DNA of 64,000 nucleotides from Planctomycetota bacterium (GCA_015654675.1 JAATGM010000047.1:62001-126000); one strand, 5' to 3'. Shown: positions 47,217 to 57,458, counted from the stretch's first letter. Notes: a model not told the origin generated them from the letters alone. Numbers and translations are program-made.

Positions 47217-48914
47217 TTGAGCATCTCATTGCGCCCCGAACACCTGAAGCGTTACGCATCGATCGCCATGCTCCTCGTGCGCCACGGCCGGGCCGACTGG
47301 GTCCAGCAGATGGGCCTCGACGCCGCCTTGCGCGAGTCCGGCACGGATGCCACCCCCGAAGTGAAGGCCAAAGCCGAGGAGCTCGCCGCCGATCTTGAGC
47401 AACTCGGCCCGACCTTCGTCAAGCTCGGCCAGTTGCTCTCCGGCCGCGCCGACCTGCTGCCGCCTCAATATCTCGAAGCGTTGAGCCGCCTGCAGGACGA
47501 CACCGCCCCGTTCCCATTCGAAGAGGTCGAAAAGATCGTATCCGCCGAGCTCGGCGTGCGGATCTCGCGCGCCTTTTCCGAGTTCGATCCCAAGCCCATC
47601 GCCGCCGCCTCGCTCGGCCAGGTCCACGCCGCCCAATTGCGGGACGGTCGCGCCGTCGCCGTAAAGGTCCAGCGGCCCGGTGTCCGCGAACAGGTCATGC
47701 TCGACTTCGAGGCCCTCGAATCCATCGCCGAGTTCATCGACCAGCACACCGAGTTCGGCAAGGCCCACGCCGTCACCCGCCACCTCGCCGAGCTTAAGAA
47801 AAATGTCATCGCCGAGCTCGACTACCACCGCGAAGCCGCCAATCTCGTCACGCTCGCAGACAATCTCGCCGAGTTCGAAACCATCGTCGTGCCCCGCCCC
47901 ATCGACGGCTTCTGCTCCTCGCGCGTACTGACCATGCAGCACATCCGCGGCTCGAAAATCCCGACGCTAAGCCCGGCCGTTCTCCTCGAGGTAGATGGCG
48001 CCGTTCTCGCCCGCGAACTCTTCCGCGCTTATCTCAAACAGCTTTTGGTTGATGGCTTTTTCCACGCCGACCCGCATCCCGGCAACATCCTGCTGACCGA
48101 CGACCGTAAGCTCGCCATGCTCGACCTCGGTCTCGTCGGCCGCCTCACCCCTGACACGCAGCAGGGTCTGCTCAAAATGCTGCTCGCCATCAGCGAAGGC
48201 CGCGGCGAAAGCGCCTCCGACGAAGCCGTCCGCCTGGCCGAGTCCACCGCCGACGCCGATCCGCAGAAATTCCACCGCGAAATCGCCGATGTCGTCGGCG
48301 TCCACGCCACCCAGTCCGTCGGCGAGCTGCACGTCGGCCGCCTGCTCCTGCAGATTCAATCCATCGCCGGCGCCTGCGGCTACCGCCTGCACGCTTCGTT
48401 CACAATGATCGGCAAAATGCTCCTCAACCTCGATCGCATCGGAAAGGTCCTCGACGCCGGCTTCGACCCCAACGCCGCCATCCGAAACGAAGCCATCAAG
48501 CTCATGAAGACTCGCGTCGGCAAGAGCTTCACCCTCGGCAACATCCTGCAGACCACGCTCGAAGCCAACGAGTTCGTCCAGCGCCTCCCACAGCGCCTCA
48601 ATCAGGTGCTCGACTCGCTCGCCACCAAAGAGCTCAAAATCCGCGTCGACGCCTTCGACGAAAACCACCTGCTCAAAGGCCTGCACAAAATCGCCAACCG
48701 CATCACCGCCGGCCTCGTGCTCGCCGCCCTCATCCTCGGCGCGGCCCTGCTGACGCGCGTCGAAACACCGTTCCGCCTCTGGGGCTACCCCGGCTTCGCC
48801 ATGCTGCTCTTCATGGCCGCGACCATGGGCGGACTCATCCTCCTCATCCGCATCCACCGCCAGGACATGCAGACCGAAGTCGAAGTCAACAAAACTCGCA
48901 AGCGCCGCCCCTGA
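47217..48914 (+). CDS. UbiB/ABC1 atypical kinase family protein
   Basis: 565 residues; start TTG 47217 has GGAG about nine bases upstream, and ATG 47268 is an alternative. ABC1/UbiB signatures: 'LEQLGPTFVKLGQLLSGRAD' (KxGQ), the Ala-rich loop 'AAASLGQVHAA', 'VAVKVQRPGV', and 'DGFFHADPHPGNILL' with 'LAMLDLGLVGRL' (DFG equivalent DLG). Two C-terminal membrane helices. UbiB proteins assist ubiquinone or other isoprenoid-quinone biosynthesis and lipid handling; no quinone genes are nearby. Confidence 0.92.
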   Translation: MSISLRPEHLKRYASIAMLLVRHGRADWVQQMGLDAALRESGTDATPEVKAKAEELAADLEQLGPTFVKLGQLLSGRADLLPPQYLEALSRLQDDTAPFPFEEVEKIVSAELGVRISRAFSEFDPKPIAAASLGQVHAAQLRDGRAVAVKVQRPGVREQVMLDFEALESIAEFIDQHTEFGKAHAVTRHLAELKKNVIAELDYHREAANLVTLADNLAEFETIVVPRPIDGFCSSRVLTMQHIRGSKIPTLSPAVLLEVDGAVLARELFRAYLKQLLVDGFFHADPHPGNILLTDDRKLAMLDLGLVGRLTPDTQQGLLKMLLAISEGRGESASDEAVRLAESTADADPQKFHREIADVVGVHATQSVGELHVGRLLLQIQSIAGACGYRLHASFTMIGKMLLNLDRIGKVLDAGFDPNAAIRNEAIKLMKTRVGKSFTLGNILQTTLEANEFVQRLPQRLNQVLDSLATKELKIRVDAFDENHLLKGLHKIANRITAGLVLAALILGAALLTRVETPFRLWGYPGFAMLLFMAATMGGLILLIRIHRQDMQTEVEVNKTRKRRP

Positions 48915-48953
48915 GCGAATTGTCACCTCGCCAATCGCGATACAATCGCTCCC

Positions 48954-49529
48954 ATGACACGAACCGCCACGTCTCGGCGCAACGCTCGAGCGATCGCGAT
49001 AGGCGCCGTGCTGGCCCTGATCGCCGTGCTCTGGTACTGGCAGCCGTGGCGTCCGACTACTGCCGAATTCATGGCTGCCATGGGTGGCGACGAGGTCATT
49101 CGACTTATCCGCGCGGCAAAGACCGCCCAAGCATACCGAATCCATCCCCCTGATCGCAAGCAGCAATTACCCGAAGTCTTCCCGGCCGCTTACCCCATCA
49201 TCACGGGTCCGGTCTCCGTCGCGCCGGAAACGGTCGCACCTCTTCGCGACTTGCTCTTGCGCCCCAAGTCCTATTCCTGGAAAGCTGCATATAAGGAGTG
49301 CACGTTCGACCCCGGAGTCAGGACTTTATTCGAAGCTGAGGGACACACAATCGACGTGCTCTTCTGTTTCGAGTGCGATCAGCTTCAAATCTATCGTGAT
49401 CAGAAGTATGTCGCCGCGCTCGATATCGACCCTTCGCGCCCAGAATTTGTACGGATCGTGAAGCAGCTGCTGCCCAACGATCCCGACATCAGCGCGCTAA
49501 CCGAAGACCGCCACGCCCGCGCTCGCTGA
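48954..49529 (+). CDS. Hypothetical membrane-anchored protein
   Basis: 191 residues. One N-terminal helix ('IAIGAVLALIAVLWYWQPW') then a soluble domain with 'TIDVLFCFECDQLQIYRDQK' and 'TFDPGVRTLFEAEG'; the FCFEC pair recurs in hypothetical proteins of many bacteria. TACAAT ends seven bases before the ATG without a Shine-Dalgarno, so the message is probably (near) leaderless. Function unknown. Confidence 0.7.
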   Translation: MTRTATSRRNARAIAIGAVLALIAVLWYWQPWRPTTAEFMAAMGGDEVIRLIRAAKTAQAYRIHPPDRKQQLPEVFPAAYPIITGPVSVAPETVAPLRDLLLRPKSYSWKAAYKECTFDPGVRTLFEAEGHTIDVLFCFECDQLQIYRDQKYVAALDIDPSRPEFVRIVKQLLPNDPDISALTEDRHARAR

Positions 49530-49561
49530 CGACGCACACCCGTCGCCGGTCCGCTTTTCGA

Positions 49562-50428
49562 TTATTGGGTTGCCTTACTATTGGATTGCTTCGCCTTAGC
49601 CGCCAGCCCGGCCGCCCGCACCAGCCCATTCCCATCCCCCGCAAGCCGATCAACCATGCCCGCCGCGCCAAGCTCAGGATGCGTCCGAACGACCTCGGCC
49701 GCGTAGAGTCGCGCCCACCAGCGCGGATGCCGCGACATCAGTTCCACCTGCTGCAATGCCGCCGCATCAACCGCGTTCGCCCCAGCGAATCCATACCGAC
49801 GCTTCCACAACAAATCGCTCACGACATGCTCGGCCCACAGAATCGGCTTGATCTCACCCGGCTCGCGGAGCTGATAAGCCCGCACCATTGTCAGCAGCGC
49901 CGTCCCCGCATCCGACTGATACATCAACTCAACCAGCGAAGCCCGCGGCTCGCGCCCATGCCGCACATCATCCTCAATAATGGCGCGGTAAGTCGAAAAG
50001 TCCGGCGGCCGCGTCGCCGACCGATCCTCATAACCCTTCAACAACTCGCGCACATCGCCGCGAACCGCCGCGTCCCGATCATCCAGATGCGTCACCAGCG
50101 CCGTCACCACCACATCCTTCGGCGCACCCAGCCGGCTGAAAGCCCGCCCGACAATCGCCCGCGCCCGACGATCACCCTGATGCTGCGCCGAATACCAAAC
50201 CAGTTGCCCGACCAGCTCAGCCGGTTCGCGCTCCCCGAGCGCAACCAGTTCATCCATCTGCCGCCGCGCATCATCCGCGTTCGCCGCCCGTTCGACTCGG
50301 CCAATCGCCGCCTGAATCACGCCGTCCGGAGAAAGATCAGGCGCCGATGCCGCCGGCGCAGCAAAGCTCGGCACGCAGAACACGCCGACAATAAAAACCT
50401 TGCTGATCCCGAGCTTCACAGTCCGCAC
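49562..50428 (-). CDS. Secreted alpha-helical (HEAT-like) protein
   Basis: 288 residues from GTG 50428. Signal peptide 'VFIVGVFCVPSFAAPAASA', then helical repeats ('AAVRGDVRELLKGYEDRSA', 'WWARLYAAEVVRTHPELGAA', 'VVVTALVTHLDDRDA') that resemble HEAT/ARM repeats. It starts four bases after the stop of the dockerin-bearing hydrolase gene, so they are probably cotranscribed. Function unknown. Confidence 0.7.
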   Translation of the reverse strand: MRTVKLGISKVFIVGVFCVPSFAAPAASAPDLSPDGVIQAAIGRVERAANADDARRQMDELVALGEREPAELVGQLVWYSAQHQGDRRARAIVGRAFSRLGAPKDVVVTALVTHLDDRDAAVRGDVRELLKGYEDRSATRPPDFSTYRAIIEDDVRHGREPRASLVELMYQSDAGTALLTMVRAYQLREPGEIKPILWAEHVVSDLLWKRRYGFAGANAVDAAALQQVELMSRHPRWWARLYAAEVVRTHPELGAAGMVDRLAGDGNGLVRAAGLAAKAKQSNSKATQ

Positions 50429-50432
50429 CTCA

Positions 50433-51821
50433 TCACGGCGTCAACCTTGCCGCGAGATTCGTCTCGACAAAGCTCCGCACTTGCACGAAATCATCCACCG
50501 TGAAGTGCGTCGCTCCCACGCCCCACGGCGTCGTCTCCACATTCAATCCAGTCGGCGGCGGATCAGAGTTCAGCACCGGCCCGCCATCCAGAAAGAAATC
50601 GCTCAGCGTCCCGACTTGATATTGGTTCGCGTGATAAACCGTGCTCGGTGGCCGTCGCGTCTCCTGGTCCACGTCGAAGTCCGAGTCGTTCTGCACCCCA
50701 TCGACATACGATGTCGCTACGATCTCAAACACGCCGATTCCTGCCCGGTCATTATCCAGCCGCTCGGCCAGGTCGTGAGTCGATCCGCCGCCATGGCTGT
50801 AGCCAAAGCTCGAAACCTCATCGACCATCCGGTTCCGCACCGCGTTCACCACCTCGTCATAAACCGGCCCCGAGCCATCCGCCGTCACGTCATCCTCATC
50901 ATGCATGTGCACGTCAAACCCGCGCTGATAAAGCGCGATCCCAAGCACAAACGTCCCATGATTCGGATCAACCGGCACCGAAGGCACCTGGCTCTCGCCC
51001 CCCAGCGCCATCACAATGTGATGAAACGTATGAAACCGAAGCGTATCAAGTGCGTACTCCGCCGCCAGCGGCTGCAATTGCAGCTCAGCCGTGCCGTGCG
51101 CGGCCATCCCCCACTCAACCCACAGCGTGAGCGACGAACCGGCCATCGGTAGGGCGGTCGTCTTGTCATTCACGAACGCAATTTCCGTCCCGGCCGCCTT
51201 GTTGCGAGTCGTCCAAACGCGAAGCGCACCGGACTCGCGCCGCAGCGCGATCGGCACGCCCGGCCGCGTCGTCTCAACCAGCAACTCAATCAAATCGTCT
51301 TCCCCGGCCGGATCGACGTCCCCCGGCGCATTAATCCGGATGCCGGGCCCGAGAACGGCGTCTTCTTCGTCCGCCTCACCCACCGCCGTCTTTGAAAACG
51401 GAAAATACCCCGCGCCGTGCTGCGGCCGATAGGCCGTCAGATTGCCAAAGGCACATGCCCCAGGATCGCACACCGCGCCCGCCCCAAGCCAAAGCCCCGC
51501 GCACGCTGCCTCCGAGCTCAGGGCACACGCGGCGGCTCCGATGCAGCAAGCCCCGACCGGCACCGGCGCCAGCAAACACCCAACAAATCCCTGAATATCG
51601 CGCCCATCCACGCCCCCGCTCGCATCAAGGTCGCCCGCGCACGCGGAGCATCCTGAGCCGCCGCCCAGCAGCGCCGCCACAAACGGCCCGATGTCGGCCG
51701 CGTCATGCACCGCGTCGCAATTCAAGTCGCACGAGTCGCAGGTCGTCCCGCCATTCGCCGTCGAGCTTCCCGCCACGACCAGCGCCGCCACCCACGCCAG
51801 CAGTATTCGCCCCCGCATCAT
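50433..51821 (-). CDS. Secreted alpha/beta-hydrolase-like protein with N-terminal dockerin-like repeats
   Basis: 462 residues. Signal peptide 'ILLAWVAALVVAGSSTANGG', then two dockerin-like repeats ('CDLNCDAVHDAADIGPFV', 'CAGDLDASGGVDGRDIQGF') and a Cys-rich patch, all at the N terminus rather than the usual C terminus. The second half looks like a lipase/PGAP1-type alpha/beta-hydrolase: 'SSFGYSHGGGSTHDLAERL' holds the nucleophile elbow G-Y-S-H-G, with 'HFTVDDFVQVR' supplying a candidate His. An extracellular esterase or lipase acting where the dockerin module docks is plausible. In a minus-strand run with an epimerase upstream. Confidence 0.8.
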   Translation of the reverse strand: MMRGRILLAWVAALVVAGSSTANGGTTCDSCDLNCDAVHDAADIGPFVAALLGGGSGCSACAGDLDASGGVDGRDIQGFVGCLLAPVPVGACCIGAAACALSSEAACAGLWLGAGAVCDPGACAFGNLTAYRPQHGAGYFPFSKTAVGEADEEDAVLGPGIRINAPGDVDPAGEDDLIELLVETTRPGVPIALRRESGALRVWTTRNKAAGTEIAFVNDKTTALPMAGSSLTLWVEWGMAAHGTAELQLQPLAAEYALDTLRFHTFHHIVMALGGESQVPSVPVDPNHGTFVLGIALYQRGFDVHMHDEDDVTADGSGPVYDEVVNAVRNRMVDEVSSFGYSHGGGSTHDLAERLDNDRAGIGVFEIVATSYVDGVQNDSDFDVDQETRRPPSTVYHANQYQVGTLSDFFLDGGPVLNSDPPPTGLNVETTPWGVGATHFTVDDFVQVRSFVETNLAARLTP

Positions 51822-51824
51822 TCG

Positions 51825-52865
51825 CTATCGCCCCGCGCCAACCAACTCCCCGGCCGGTTTCTCCGATCGCGGCTTCTCGCGCTGCTCCAGATACCACCGA
51901 ATTGTCGCCGGAATCCCGGCCTCATACGAAACCGTGCTCTTCCACCCCAGCTTTTCGCGTGCCTTCTCAGCCGAGAAAAACGCCCGCCGGCCCATCAGCC
52001 AGACCGCGTATCGCGTCACCAGCGGCGGTTTCTTCGTCTTGAAAAGGTGACCAAAGATCTCAAACAAAAACGCCGCGTTGTACGCCACGCTGTACGGCAC
52101 ATGCTTCGTCACCGGCGGCGCGCCCGCCGCCTTGCACAGCAGCTCGTAATACCGCTTCGGCGTCAGCGGCCCGTCATTGCTGACGTTAAACGCCTCGTGA
52201 ATGGCCTCGGGTTTGTCCGCCGCCAGAATGCACGCCTCGGCCACGTTCCCCGCGTAAACCATGTTCATGCGGTTCTCGCCATCGCCCAGAAACTTCGCCT
52301 TCCGCGCCCGCACCATGTTCACCATTCGCGCCACGGTCGCCCGGTCGCGCGGCCCATACAGCCAGCTCGGCCGGATGATGGTGAAGTTGATCCGCCCCTT
52401 GCGCGACCAAAGCTCGTGCTCAACGACCACCTTGGCCCGCGTGTAATACGACCACTTGTGAACGTTCTGCCCGAGCGGCGCCGTCTCATCCAGCACCAGC
52501 CCCTCGCCGTTCACATGCCCATACACACTGATCGAGCTGATATGAATCATCCGCGGCACTTTGGCCGCCTCGATCGCGTCAAACAGGTTCTTGCTCCCGT
52601 CGATCGTGATCCGCTGAAACTCGCTCCACGGCCCCCAGTCGCCGACGCGAGCAGCCGCGTGATACACGCACGTCACCCCGCGCAAAGCCGCATCCAGCGA
52701 AGCCCGATCCGTCAGATCGCCGTAGGCATATTCAACATTCTGCGTATCCAGCCAGCTCGTATCCGCCCCGCGCCGCACCAGCACCCGCACCGGCCGGTTC
52801 CTCCGCCGAAGCTGCTCGACAATATGACTTCCCAAAAGGCCCGTGGCCCCGGTCACAAGATTCAT
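51825..52865 (-). CDS. NAD(P)-dependent epimerase/dehydratase (extended SDR)
   Basis: 346 residues from ATG 52865. Rossmann motif 'VTGATGLLGSHIVEQL' (GxxGxxG), 'HAAARVGDWGPW', catalytic YxxxK in 'WSYYTRAKVVVEHEL', and 'FTIIRPSWLYGPRDRATV'. Extended SDRs of this type act on nucleotide sugars, steroids/3-beta-hydroxy groups or flavonoid-like substrates; 'HISSISVYG' and the overall pattern resemble 3-beta-HSD/hopanoid-type SDRs. The substrate is undetermined. Three bases separate it from the hydrolase gene. Confidence 0.88.
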   Translation of the reverse strand: MNLVTGATGLLGSHIVEQLRRRNRPVRVLVRRGADTSWLDTQNVEYAYGDLTDRASLDAALRGVTCVYHAAARVGDWGPWSEFQRITIDGSKNLFDAIEAAKVPRMIHISSISVYGHVNGEGLVLDETAPLGQNVHKWSYYTRAKVVVEHELWSRKGRINFTIIRPSWLYGPRDRATVARMVNMVRARKAKFLGDGENRMNMVYAGNVAEACILAADKPEAIHEAFNVSNDGPLTPKRYYELLCKAAGAPPVTKHVPYSVAYNAAFLFEIFGHLFKTKKPPLVTRYAVWLMGRRAFFSAEKAREKLGWKSTVSYEAGIPATIRWYLEQREKPRSEKPAGELVGAGR

Positions 52866-52939
52866 CAATTCGCTCGCTTTCGTGAGGAAACACTAAGAAA
52901 TGCCGCACAAGCCGTCAAGCGAGTGCTGAACCGAGCGAC

Positions 52940-53512
52940 TCACGTCAGCCGCAGATGCCGCGTCCCATCCGACAAATCCACCCCGCGAACCAGCAGCCCC
53001 AGATAACTCGTCCGCTCCACCGTCGCCCCCGCAAACCCCAGTGTCGCCGCAACCGCGTTCACCGCCGCTTCCCCCGGCCCCTCAATCTCCACAAACCGCC
53101 CGATCACCGGCAGCTCGTCCAGCTCCACTGAGCAATCCCGCAGCCGCCACGTCTCGCGCCGCTTCTCAAACGCGAAAAACTCCGCGAACCCAAGTTGCGT
53201 CAGCAACGCCGCCGCCTTCTCCGCGTCGCCCACCGTCACCTCAAACTCCGGCCGCACCTTCATCGCCCCGGCCTGAATCGGCCCCTTGAATGTCATCGTC
53301 GCCGCGACCGGCTCACCGTCGATCGCCGCCGCAGCCCGCACCCGCAACCCACACCCCGCATCTCGCAATGCCCCATCCGCCCGATCAAAAAATCGGTTCG
53401 TCTCAATCACACATCCAACGCGCGCTGCCCCCGCCGACCGCAGCTTCGCCCGCACGGGCTCATGCTCGGCAACCGCGTACTTCGCCTCAATCTCAAGCGG
53501 ACCCGCTGCCAT
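52940..53512 (-). CDS. CYTH-domain protein (CyaB/ThTPase-like)
   Basis: 190 residues. The CYTH signature EIEAKY (ExExK) is at residues 7-12, with later charged strands ('CGLRVRAAAA', 'ATMTFKGPI', 'KRRETWRLRDCSVELDEL', 'GRFVEIEGP') forming the triphosphate tunnel. Members hydrolyse or cyclise triphosphates: thiamine triphosphatase, inorganic triphosphatase, class IV adenylate cyclase. Which applies cannot be told. It lies 24 bases after leuS on the same strand. Confidence 0.9.
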   Translation of the reverse strand: MAAGPLEIEAKYAVAEHEPVRAKLRSAGAARVGCVIETNRFFDRADGALRDAGCGLRVRAAAAIDGEPVAATMTFKGPIQAGAMKVRPEFEVTVGDAEKAAALLTQLGFAEFFAFEKRRETWRLRDCSVELDELPVIGRFVEIEGPGEAAVNAVAATLGFAGATVERTSYLGLLVRGVDLSDGTRHLRLT

Positions 53513-53536
53513 GCTCGCCCCGTCCCGTCCCAGCCG

Positions 53537-56398
53537 CTACCCGACGACAATGTTCACAATCTTCCCCGCAATCACAATCACCTTCCGCACCTGCTTCCCC
53601 GCCATCTTCGCCTGAACCTTCGCATCCCTCAGCGCGGTCGATTCGCAAAGCTCCTGGTTCGCACCGGCCGGCACGCGCACCGTCCCCGCCAATTTCCCGT
53701 TCACCTGCACCGCCATCTCAATCTCGCTCTCGGTCAGCAGCGCCGCGTCAAAGCTCGGCCACGCCTCATAAGCCAGACTGCCAGTCCAATCCGCCCCGCG
53801 CAACCGCTGCCAAAGCTCTTCGGCAATGTGCGGCGCAAACGGCGCCAGCAACAGCAGGAACCGCTCCAACTGATCGCGCCGCACCGCCTCCGCCCGCGTC
53901 GCCTCGTTCACAAACTCCATCATCGCCGAGATGGCCGTATTGAACTGCATGATCGCCAGGTCTTCCGTAACCTTCTTGATCGTCTTGTGCAGCGCCTTCT
54001 CGATCGCCTCGGTCGCTCCCGCCGCTCCGATCTTTACGGAAAGTTGCCCCGTCTCCGGATCAACCACCAGCCGCCACGCCCGCTGCAAAAACCGAAACAC
54101 CCCCGGCACGTCGCGCGGGTTCCACGGCTTGCTCGCCTCCAGTGGCCCCATGAACATCTCATACAGCCGCAGCGAGTCCGCCCCGTACTCCTTCACCACG
54201 TCATCCGGATTGATGACGTTCTTCAAACTCTTGCTCATCTTCTCGACCGCGCCGACCAGCTTCTCGCCGCTCGATCGCTGATAAGCCCCGTCCTCGCGAA
54301 AGTCGATCTCGTCGTAGCCGATCGGCACGCCGCGCGCGTCGCGATACGCAAAAGCCCGGATCATCCCCTGGTTGAACAGCTTCCCAAACGGCTCCGGCGT
54401 GCTGACATATCCAAGGTCAAACAACACCTTGTGCCAGAACCGCGCATACAACAGGTGCAGCACCGCATGCTCGGCCCCGCCCACGTACAGATCCACGCCG
54501 CCAAAATGCGGCTTCCCGTCGCGCTTATGCGACACCATCCAATACTTCTCCGCCTCCTTCGAAACCGGCGCCTTTCGATTCGTCGGATCGCAGAACCGCA
54601 GGTAATACCAGCACGACCCCGCCCAGTTCGGCATCGTGTTCAGTTCGCGCCGCCCTTCGCCCCCGCACTGCGGACACGTCGTCCGCACCCAGTCTTTCGC
54701 TCGATGCAGCGGCGGCTCCGGTTCCGTCCGCGCGTCATCCGCCTGCGCCGTCGGCTGAAAGTTATCCAGATCAGGCAACTGCACCGGAAGCTGATCCTCC
54801 GGCACGCCCACCGGCCCGCATTTCCCGCAATGAATGATCGGGAACGGCTCGCCCCAATACCGCTGCCGCGAAAACAGCCAGTCGCGCAGCTTGTACTGCA
54901 CCCGTCCGCGCCCCAGCCCTTCGCCCTCCAGCCACCCGGTAATCTTCTTCTTCGCCTCCGGAGTCGCCAGCCCGTTCAGCTCGCACTCCGCCCGCGCACC
55001 GGCCGGCGGCGAATTCACCGCCGTCCCATCGCCGACAAACCCGCGCCACTCCTCGCCGCCCGACGGCTGCACAACCTGCACAACCGGCAGCCCAAACTGC
55101 GTCGCGAACTCCAGATCGCGCGTGTCATGCCCCGGCACGGCCATGATTGCCCCGGTCCCGTAGCCCATCAGCACATAGTCCGCCACCCAGATTGGAATCC
55201 GCGCCCGCCCCTCGCCCTCCGCCCAAACCGGATTGAGCGCATACGCCCCCGTAAACACGCCCGTCTTTTCCTTCGCCTCCGCCGTCCGGCTCAGCTCGCT
55301 CTTCTTCACCGCCTCGGCGACATACTTCCGCACCGCCTCGCGCTGCCCATCCGTCGTGAGCTGCTCGACCAGCGAATGCTCCGGCGCAAGCACCATGTAC
55401 GTCGCACCAAACAACGTGTCCGGCCGCGTCGTAAAAATCCCGATCGTCTCGTCCGACCCCTCAACGCCGAACACCACCTCGGCCCCGTGGCTCCGCCCGA
55501 TCCAGTTCCGCTGCATGCTCTTGACCGACTCCGGCCAGTCGAGCGGATCCAGGTCGCGCTCAAGCCGATCAGCATACGCCGTAATCCGCAGCATCCACTG
55601 CTTCAGCGGCCGTCGGAAAACCGGATGGTTCCCGCGCTCGCTCCGCCCCTCGGAAGTCACCTCCTCATTCGCCAGCACGGTCCCCAGCGCCGGGCACCAG
55701 TTCACCGGCACCTCCGCCAGGTAAGCCAGCCGATGATCATCGATGACCTCGCGCCGCTCCTCTTCGCTCAACTCATGCCAGAATCGCGTCCCCGGCTCGA
55801 TGCCACCTGTCTGCTGAAACCCGATTGCAGACCCCGCTACGAGTTCTCCGTTGAAGCGAACCACCAGCCGCTCCGCCTCCAGGTGCTGCTCCAGCACCCC
55901 GATCGGCATCGCCTTCCCCTCGGCCGCGTCATAGTAATGATTGAAGAGCTGCAGAAAGATCCACTGCGTCCAGCGATAGTAATTCGGGTCGGTCGTCGAG
56001 ATCTCGCGCGACCAGTCATACGAAAACCCCAGCCGCTGAAGCTGCTCGCGAAACCGCGCGATGTTCCGCTCCGTCGTGATCCGCGGATGCGTATTTGTCT
56101 CAACCGCGTACTGCTCGGCCGGCAGCCCGAACGCGTCCCACCCCATTGGGTGCAACACGTTCCGCCCGCGCATGCGTTCCCACCGCGCCAGGATATCGGT
56201 CGCCGTGTATCCCTCGGGATGGCCCACGTGCAGCCCGGCCCCGCTGGGGTAAGGAAAGAAGTCGAGCACGTAATACTTCGCCCGGCTCGCATCGAAGCCC
56301 GCCTCGCCCGGGTTCGCCGCCCGGAACGTCGCCTTCTCCTTCCAGTACGCCTGCCACTTGGGCTCAACCGCCGAAAAGCTGTATGCGTGTTCGCTCAT
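53537..56398 (-). CDS. leuS: Leucyl-tRNA synthetase
   Basis: 953 residues from ATG 56398 (starts '[18 protein letters not shown]', the normal N terminus); an in-frame ATG at 56422 and a longer frame upstream are not needed. Class I motifs: '[13 protein letters not shown]' (HIGH, residues 57-60) and KMSKS (720-724). The editing domain is present between them ('[20 protein letters not shown]', '[12 protein letters not shown]'). Zinc-binding pairs CGKCGP and CPQCGG are visible. Charges tRNA-Leu in the cytoplasm. First gene of a five-gene minus-strand run reaching 49562. Confidence 0.97.
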   Translation of the reverse strand: MSEHAYSFSAVEPKWQAYWKEKATFRAANPGEAGFDASRAKYYVLDFFPYPSGAGLHVGHPEGYTATDILARWERMRGRNVLHPMGWDAFGLPAEQYAVETNTHPRITTERNIARFREQLQRLGFSYDWSREISTTDPNYYRWTQWIFLQLFNHYYDAAEGKAMPIGVLEQHLEAERLVVRFNGELVAGSAIGFQQTGGIEPGTRFWHELSEEERREVIDDHRLAYLAEVPVNWCPALGTVLANEEVTSEGRSERGNHPVFRRPLKQWMLRITAYADRLERDLDPLDWPESVKSMQRNWIGRSHGAEVVFGVEGSDETIGIFTTRPDTLFGATYMVLAPEHSLVEQLTTDGQREAVRKYVAEAVKKSELSRTAEAKEKTGVFTGAYALNPVWAEGEGRARIPIWVADYVLMGYGTGAIMAVPGHDTRDLEFATQFGLPVVQVVQPSGGEEWRGFVGDGTAVNSPPAGARAECELNGLATPEAKKKITGWLEGEGLGRGRVQYKLRDWLFSRQRYWGEPFPIIHCGKCGPVGVPEDQLPVQLPDLDNFQPTAQADDARTEPEPPLHRAKDWVRTTCPQCGGEGRRELNTMPNWAGSCWYYLRFCDPTNRKAPVSKEAEKYWMVSHKRDGKPHFGGVDLYVGGAEHAVLHLLYARFWHKVLFDLGYVSTPEPFGKLFNQGMIRAFAYRDARGVPIGYDEIDFREDGAYQRSSGEKLVGAVEKMSKSLKNVINPDDVVKEYGADSLRLYEMFMGPLEASKPWNPRDVPGVFRFLQRAWRLVVDPETGQLSVKIGAAGATEAIEKALHKTIKKVTEDLAIMQFNTAISAMMEFVNEATRAEAVRRDQLERFLLLLAPFAPHIAEELWQRLRGADWTGSLAYEAWPSFDAALLTESEIEMAVQVNGKLAGTVRVPAGANQELCESTALRDAKVQAKMAGKQVRKVIVIAGKIVNIVVG

Positions 56399-56836
56399 CC
56401 ATGACCATCCTTGCCCGGACATCGCCGGAGCGGCCGCAATTCTAGGACCGCACGCCCGCCGTACAAGCTGCCTTTCGTGTCGCGCGCAAACAACATCGCG
56501 CCCTCCGCCGCACTTTTCGCGATCGCGAGCGTAAGTCCTGTCAGACACGACGCCCGGCCGCCCCAAACGCGCGCTCGCTCGCAAGGCGATGTTGCACGCC
56601 GTCAACGTCGTCGAATATTCGGCCATCCATCGTTCGATCGCGCCGCGTGTCGAATTCAATGATGGACCGGAAAACACCGCGTGGAATAGCATGAATTAGG
56701 CGGGCCGCGCCGCTCTCGGGTTCCTGACGATCGCTGGCACAGGCCTTGCTCTAGTACCGCTCGTCAGCGGAAAACGGGAAGCGCCGAACGCACCCGAAAC
56801 GGGCGATCGGCAGCTCAAATAGGAAGCGAGGGGACA
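56399..56836. other. Divergent intergenic region between leuS and the coiled-coil gene
   Basis: 438 bases. It carries the leuS leader and, near 56823-56835, the GAGGGGAC ribosome site of the plus-strand gene. I see no T-box elements, tRNA or clear promoter hexamers. Confidence 0.4.
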
Positions 56837-57115
56837 GTGGACGAGAACTTGTTTCAGTCAAAGCTGGCCGAACTGGTCGCCGAAATCTCGACCCTCCCGG
56901 CCGACGAGCGGGCCAAACTCGAGCTGATGGCCGAGGAAACCAAGGCCCGCCACGAGAAGCTCAAGAAAACCGTCAACAGTCTGCAGGAGAACATGGACTA
57001 CCTGCGACTCGCCATCAAATACCTGCTCTTCGATCTCGAGGCCACTCGCCGCGAAAACGGCTACCTCCGCAAGATGTTGGAGGAAGGCCCCGAGCAGCAG
57101 GAAGGCAATCAATAG
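56837..57115 (+). CDS. Coiled-coil hypothetical protein
   Basis: 92 residues from GTG 56837 (AGGGG closely upstream). Almost entirely charged alpha-helix: 'LPADERAKLELMAEETKARH', 'KLKKTVNSLQENMDYLRLAI', 'YLLFDLEATRRENGYLRKML'. The pattern recurs in planctomycete hypothetical proteins; a role as an adaptor or regulator is speculation. A strong terminator lies about 115 bases after its stop. Confidence 0.75.
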   Translation: MDENLFQSKLAELVAEISTLPADERAKLELMAEETKARHEKLKKTVNSLQENMDYLRLAIKYLLFDLEATRRENGYLRKMLEEGPEQQEGNQ

Positions 57116-57230
57116 TCTCGAAGTGATCTCGGGGATGGAATGGGGGGGACGCGGTCCGAACTACTGCCAAGAGGGGAGGGTCGCACCCGTCGTCCCGGGA
57201 TCAAGGATATACGGTCGGAGGGGGAAGCAG

Positions 57231-57265
57231 GCACGCCCGGTAAATCCGGGCGTGCTTCATTTATT
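57231..57265 (+). terminator. Rho-independent terminator
   Basis: GCACGCCCGG (57231-57240), loop TAAAT, CCGGGCGTGC (57246-57255): a perfect 10-bp stem, followed by TTCATTTATT. Probably ends the coiled-coil gene transcript. Confidence 0.75.
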
Positions 57266-57327
57266 GATCGCTGCATAGAACACGGAGACCGCTCAATAAG
57301 GGAGCCGATTTTCAGAGCATGCCGCAA

Positions 57328-57410
57328 TTCGCCCGGAGGGCGAACGATTGTTGCCAGGGACTTCAGTCCCTGGAAAGGGTCCCTTTCAAGTTGGGCCGCC
57401 CGGAGGGCGG
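57328..57410. repeat. Cluster of four tight hairpins (REP-like)
   Basis: In 83 bases: TTCGCCC-GGA-GGGCGAA (57328-57344), CCAGGGAC-TTCA-GTCCCTGG (57354-57373), GAAAGGG-T-CCCTTTC (57373-57387) and CCGCCC-GGA-GGGCGG (57396-57410). The first and last share the core GCCCGGAGGGC. All stems are perfect. The region lies between the coiled-coil gene and the zinc-ribbon gene and codes for no supported protein. Confidence 0.7.
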
Positions 57411-57458
57411 ACGAAGCCCCCATCACCGACTCGCGGGTTTTGCTAGAATCGTTTTCGC

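Noticed and set aside
53195-56404. 1069-codon plus-strand open frame opposite leuS
   Set aside because: It is the shadow of leuS on the other strand; Arg/Pro/Leu-rich with no domain, whereas leuS has all class I motifs.
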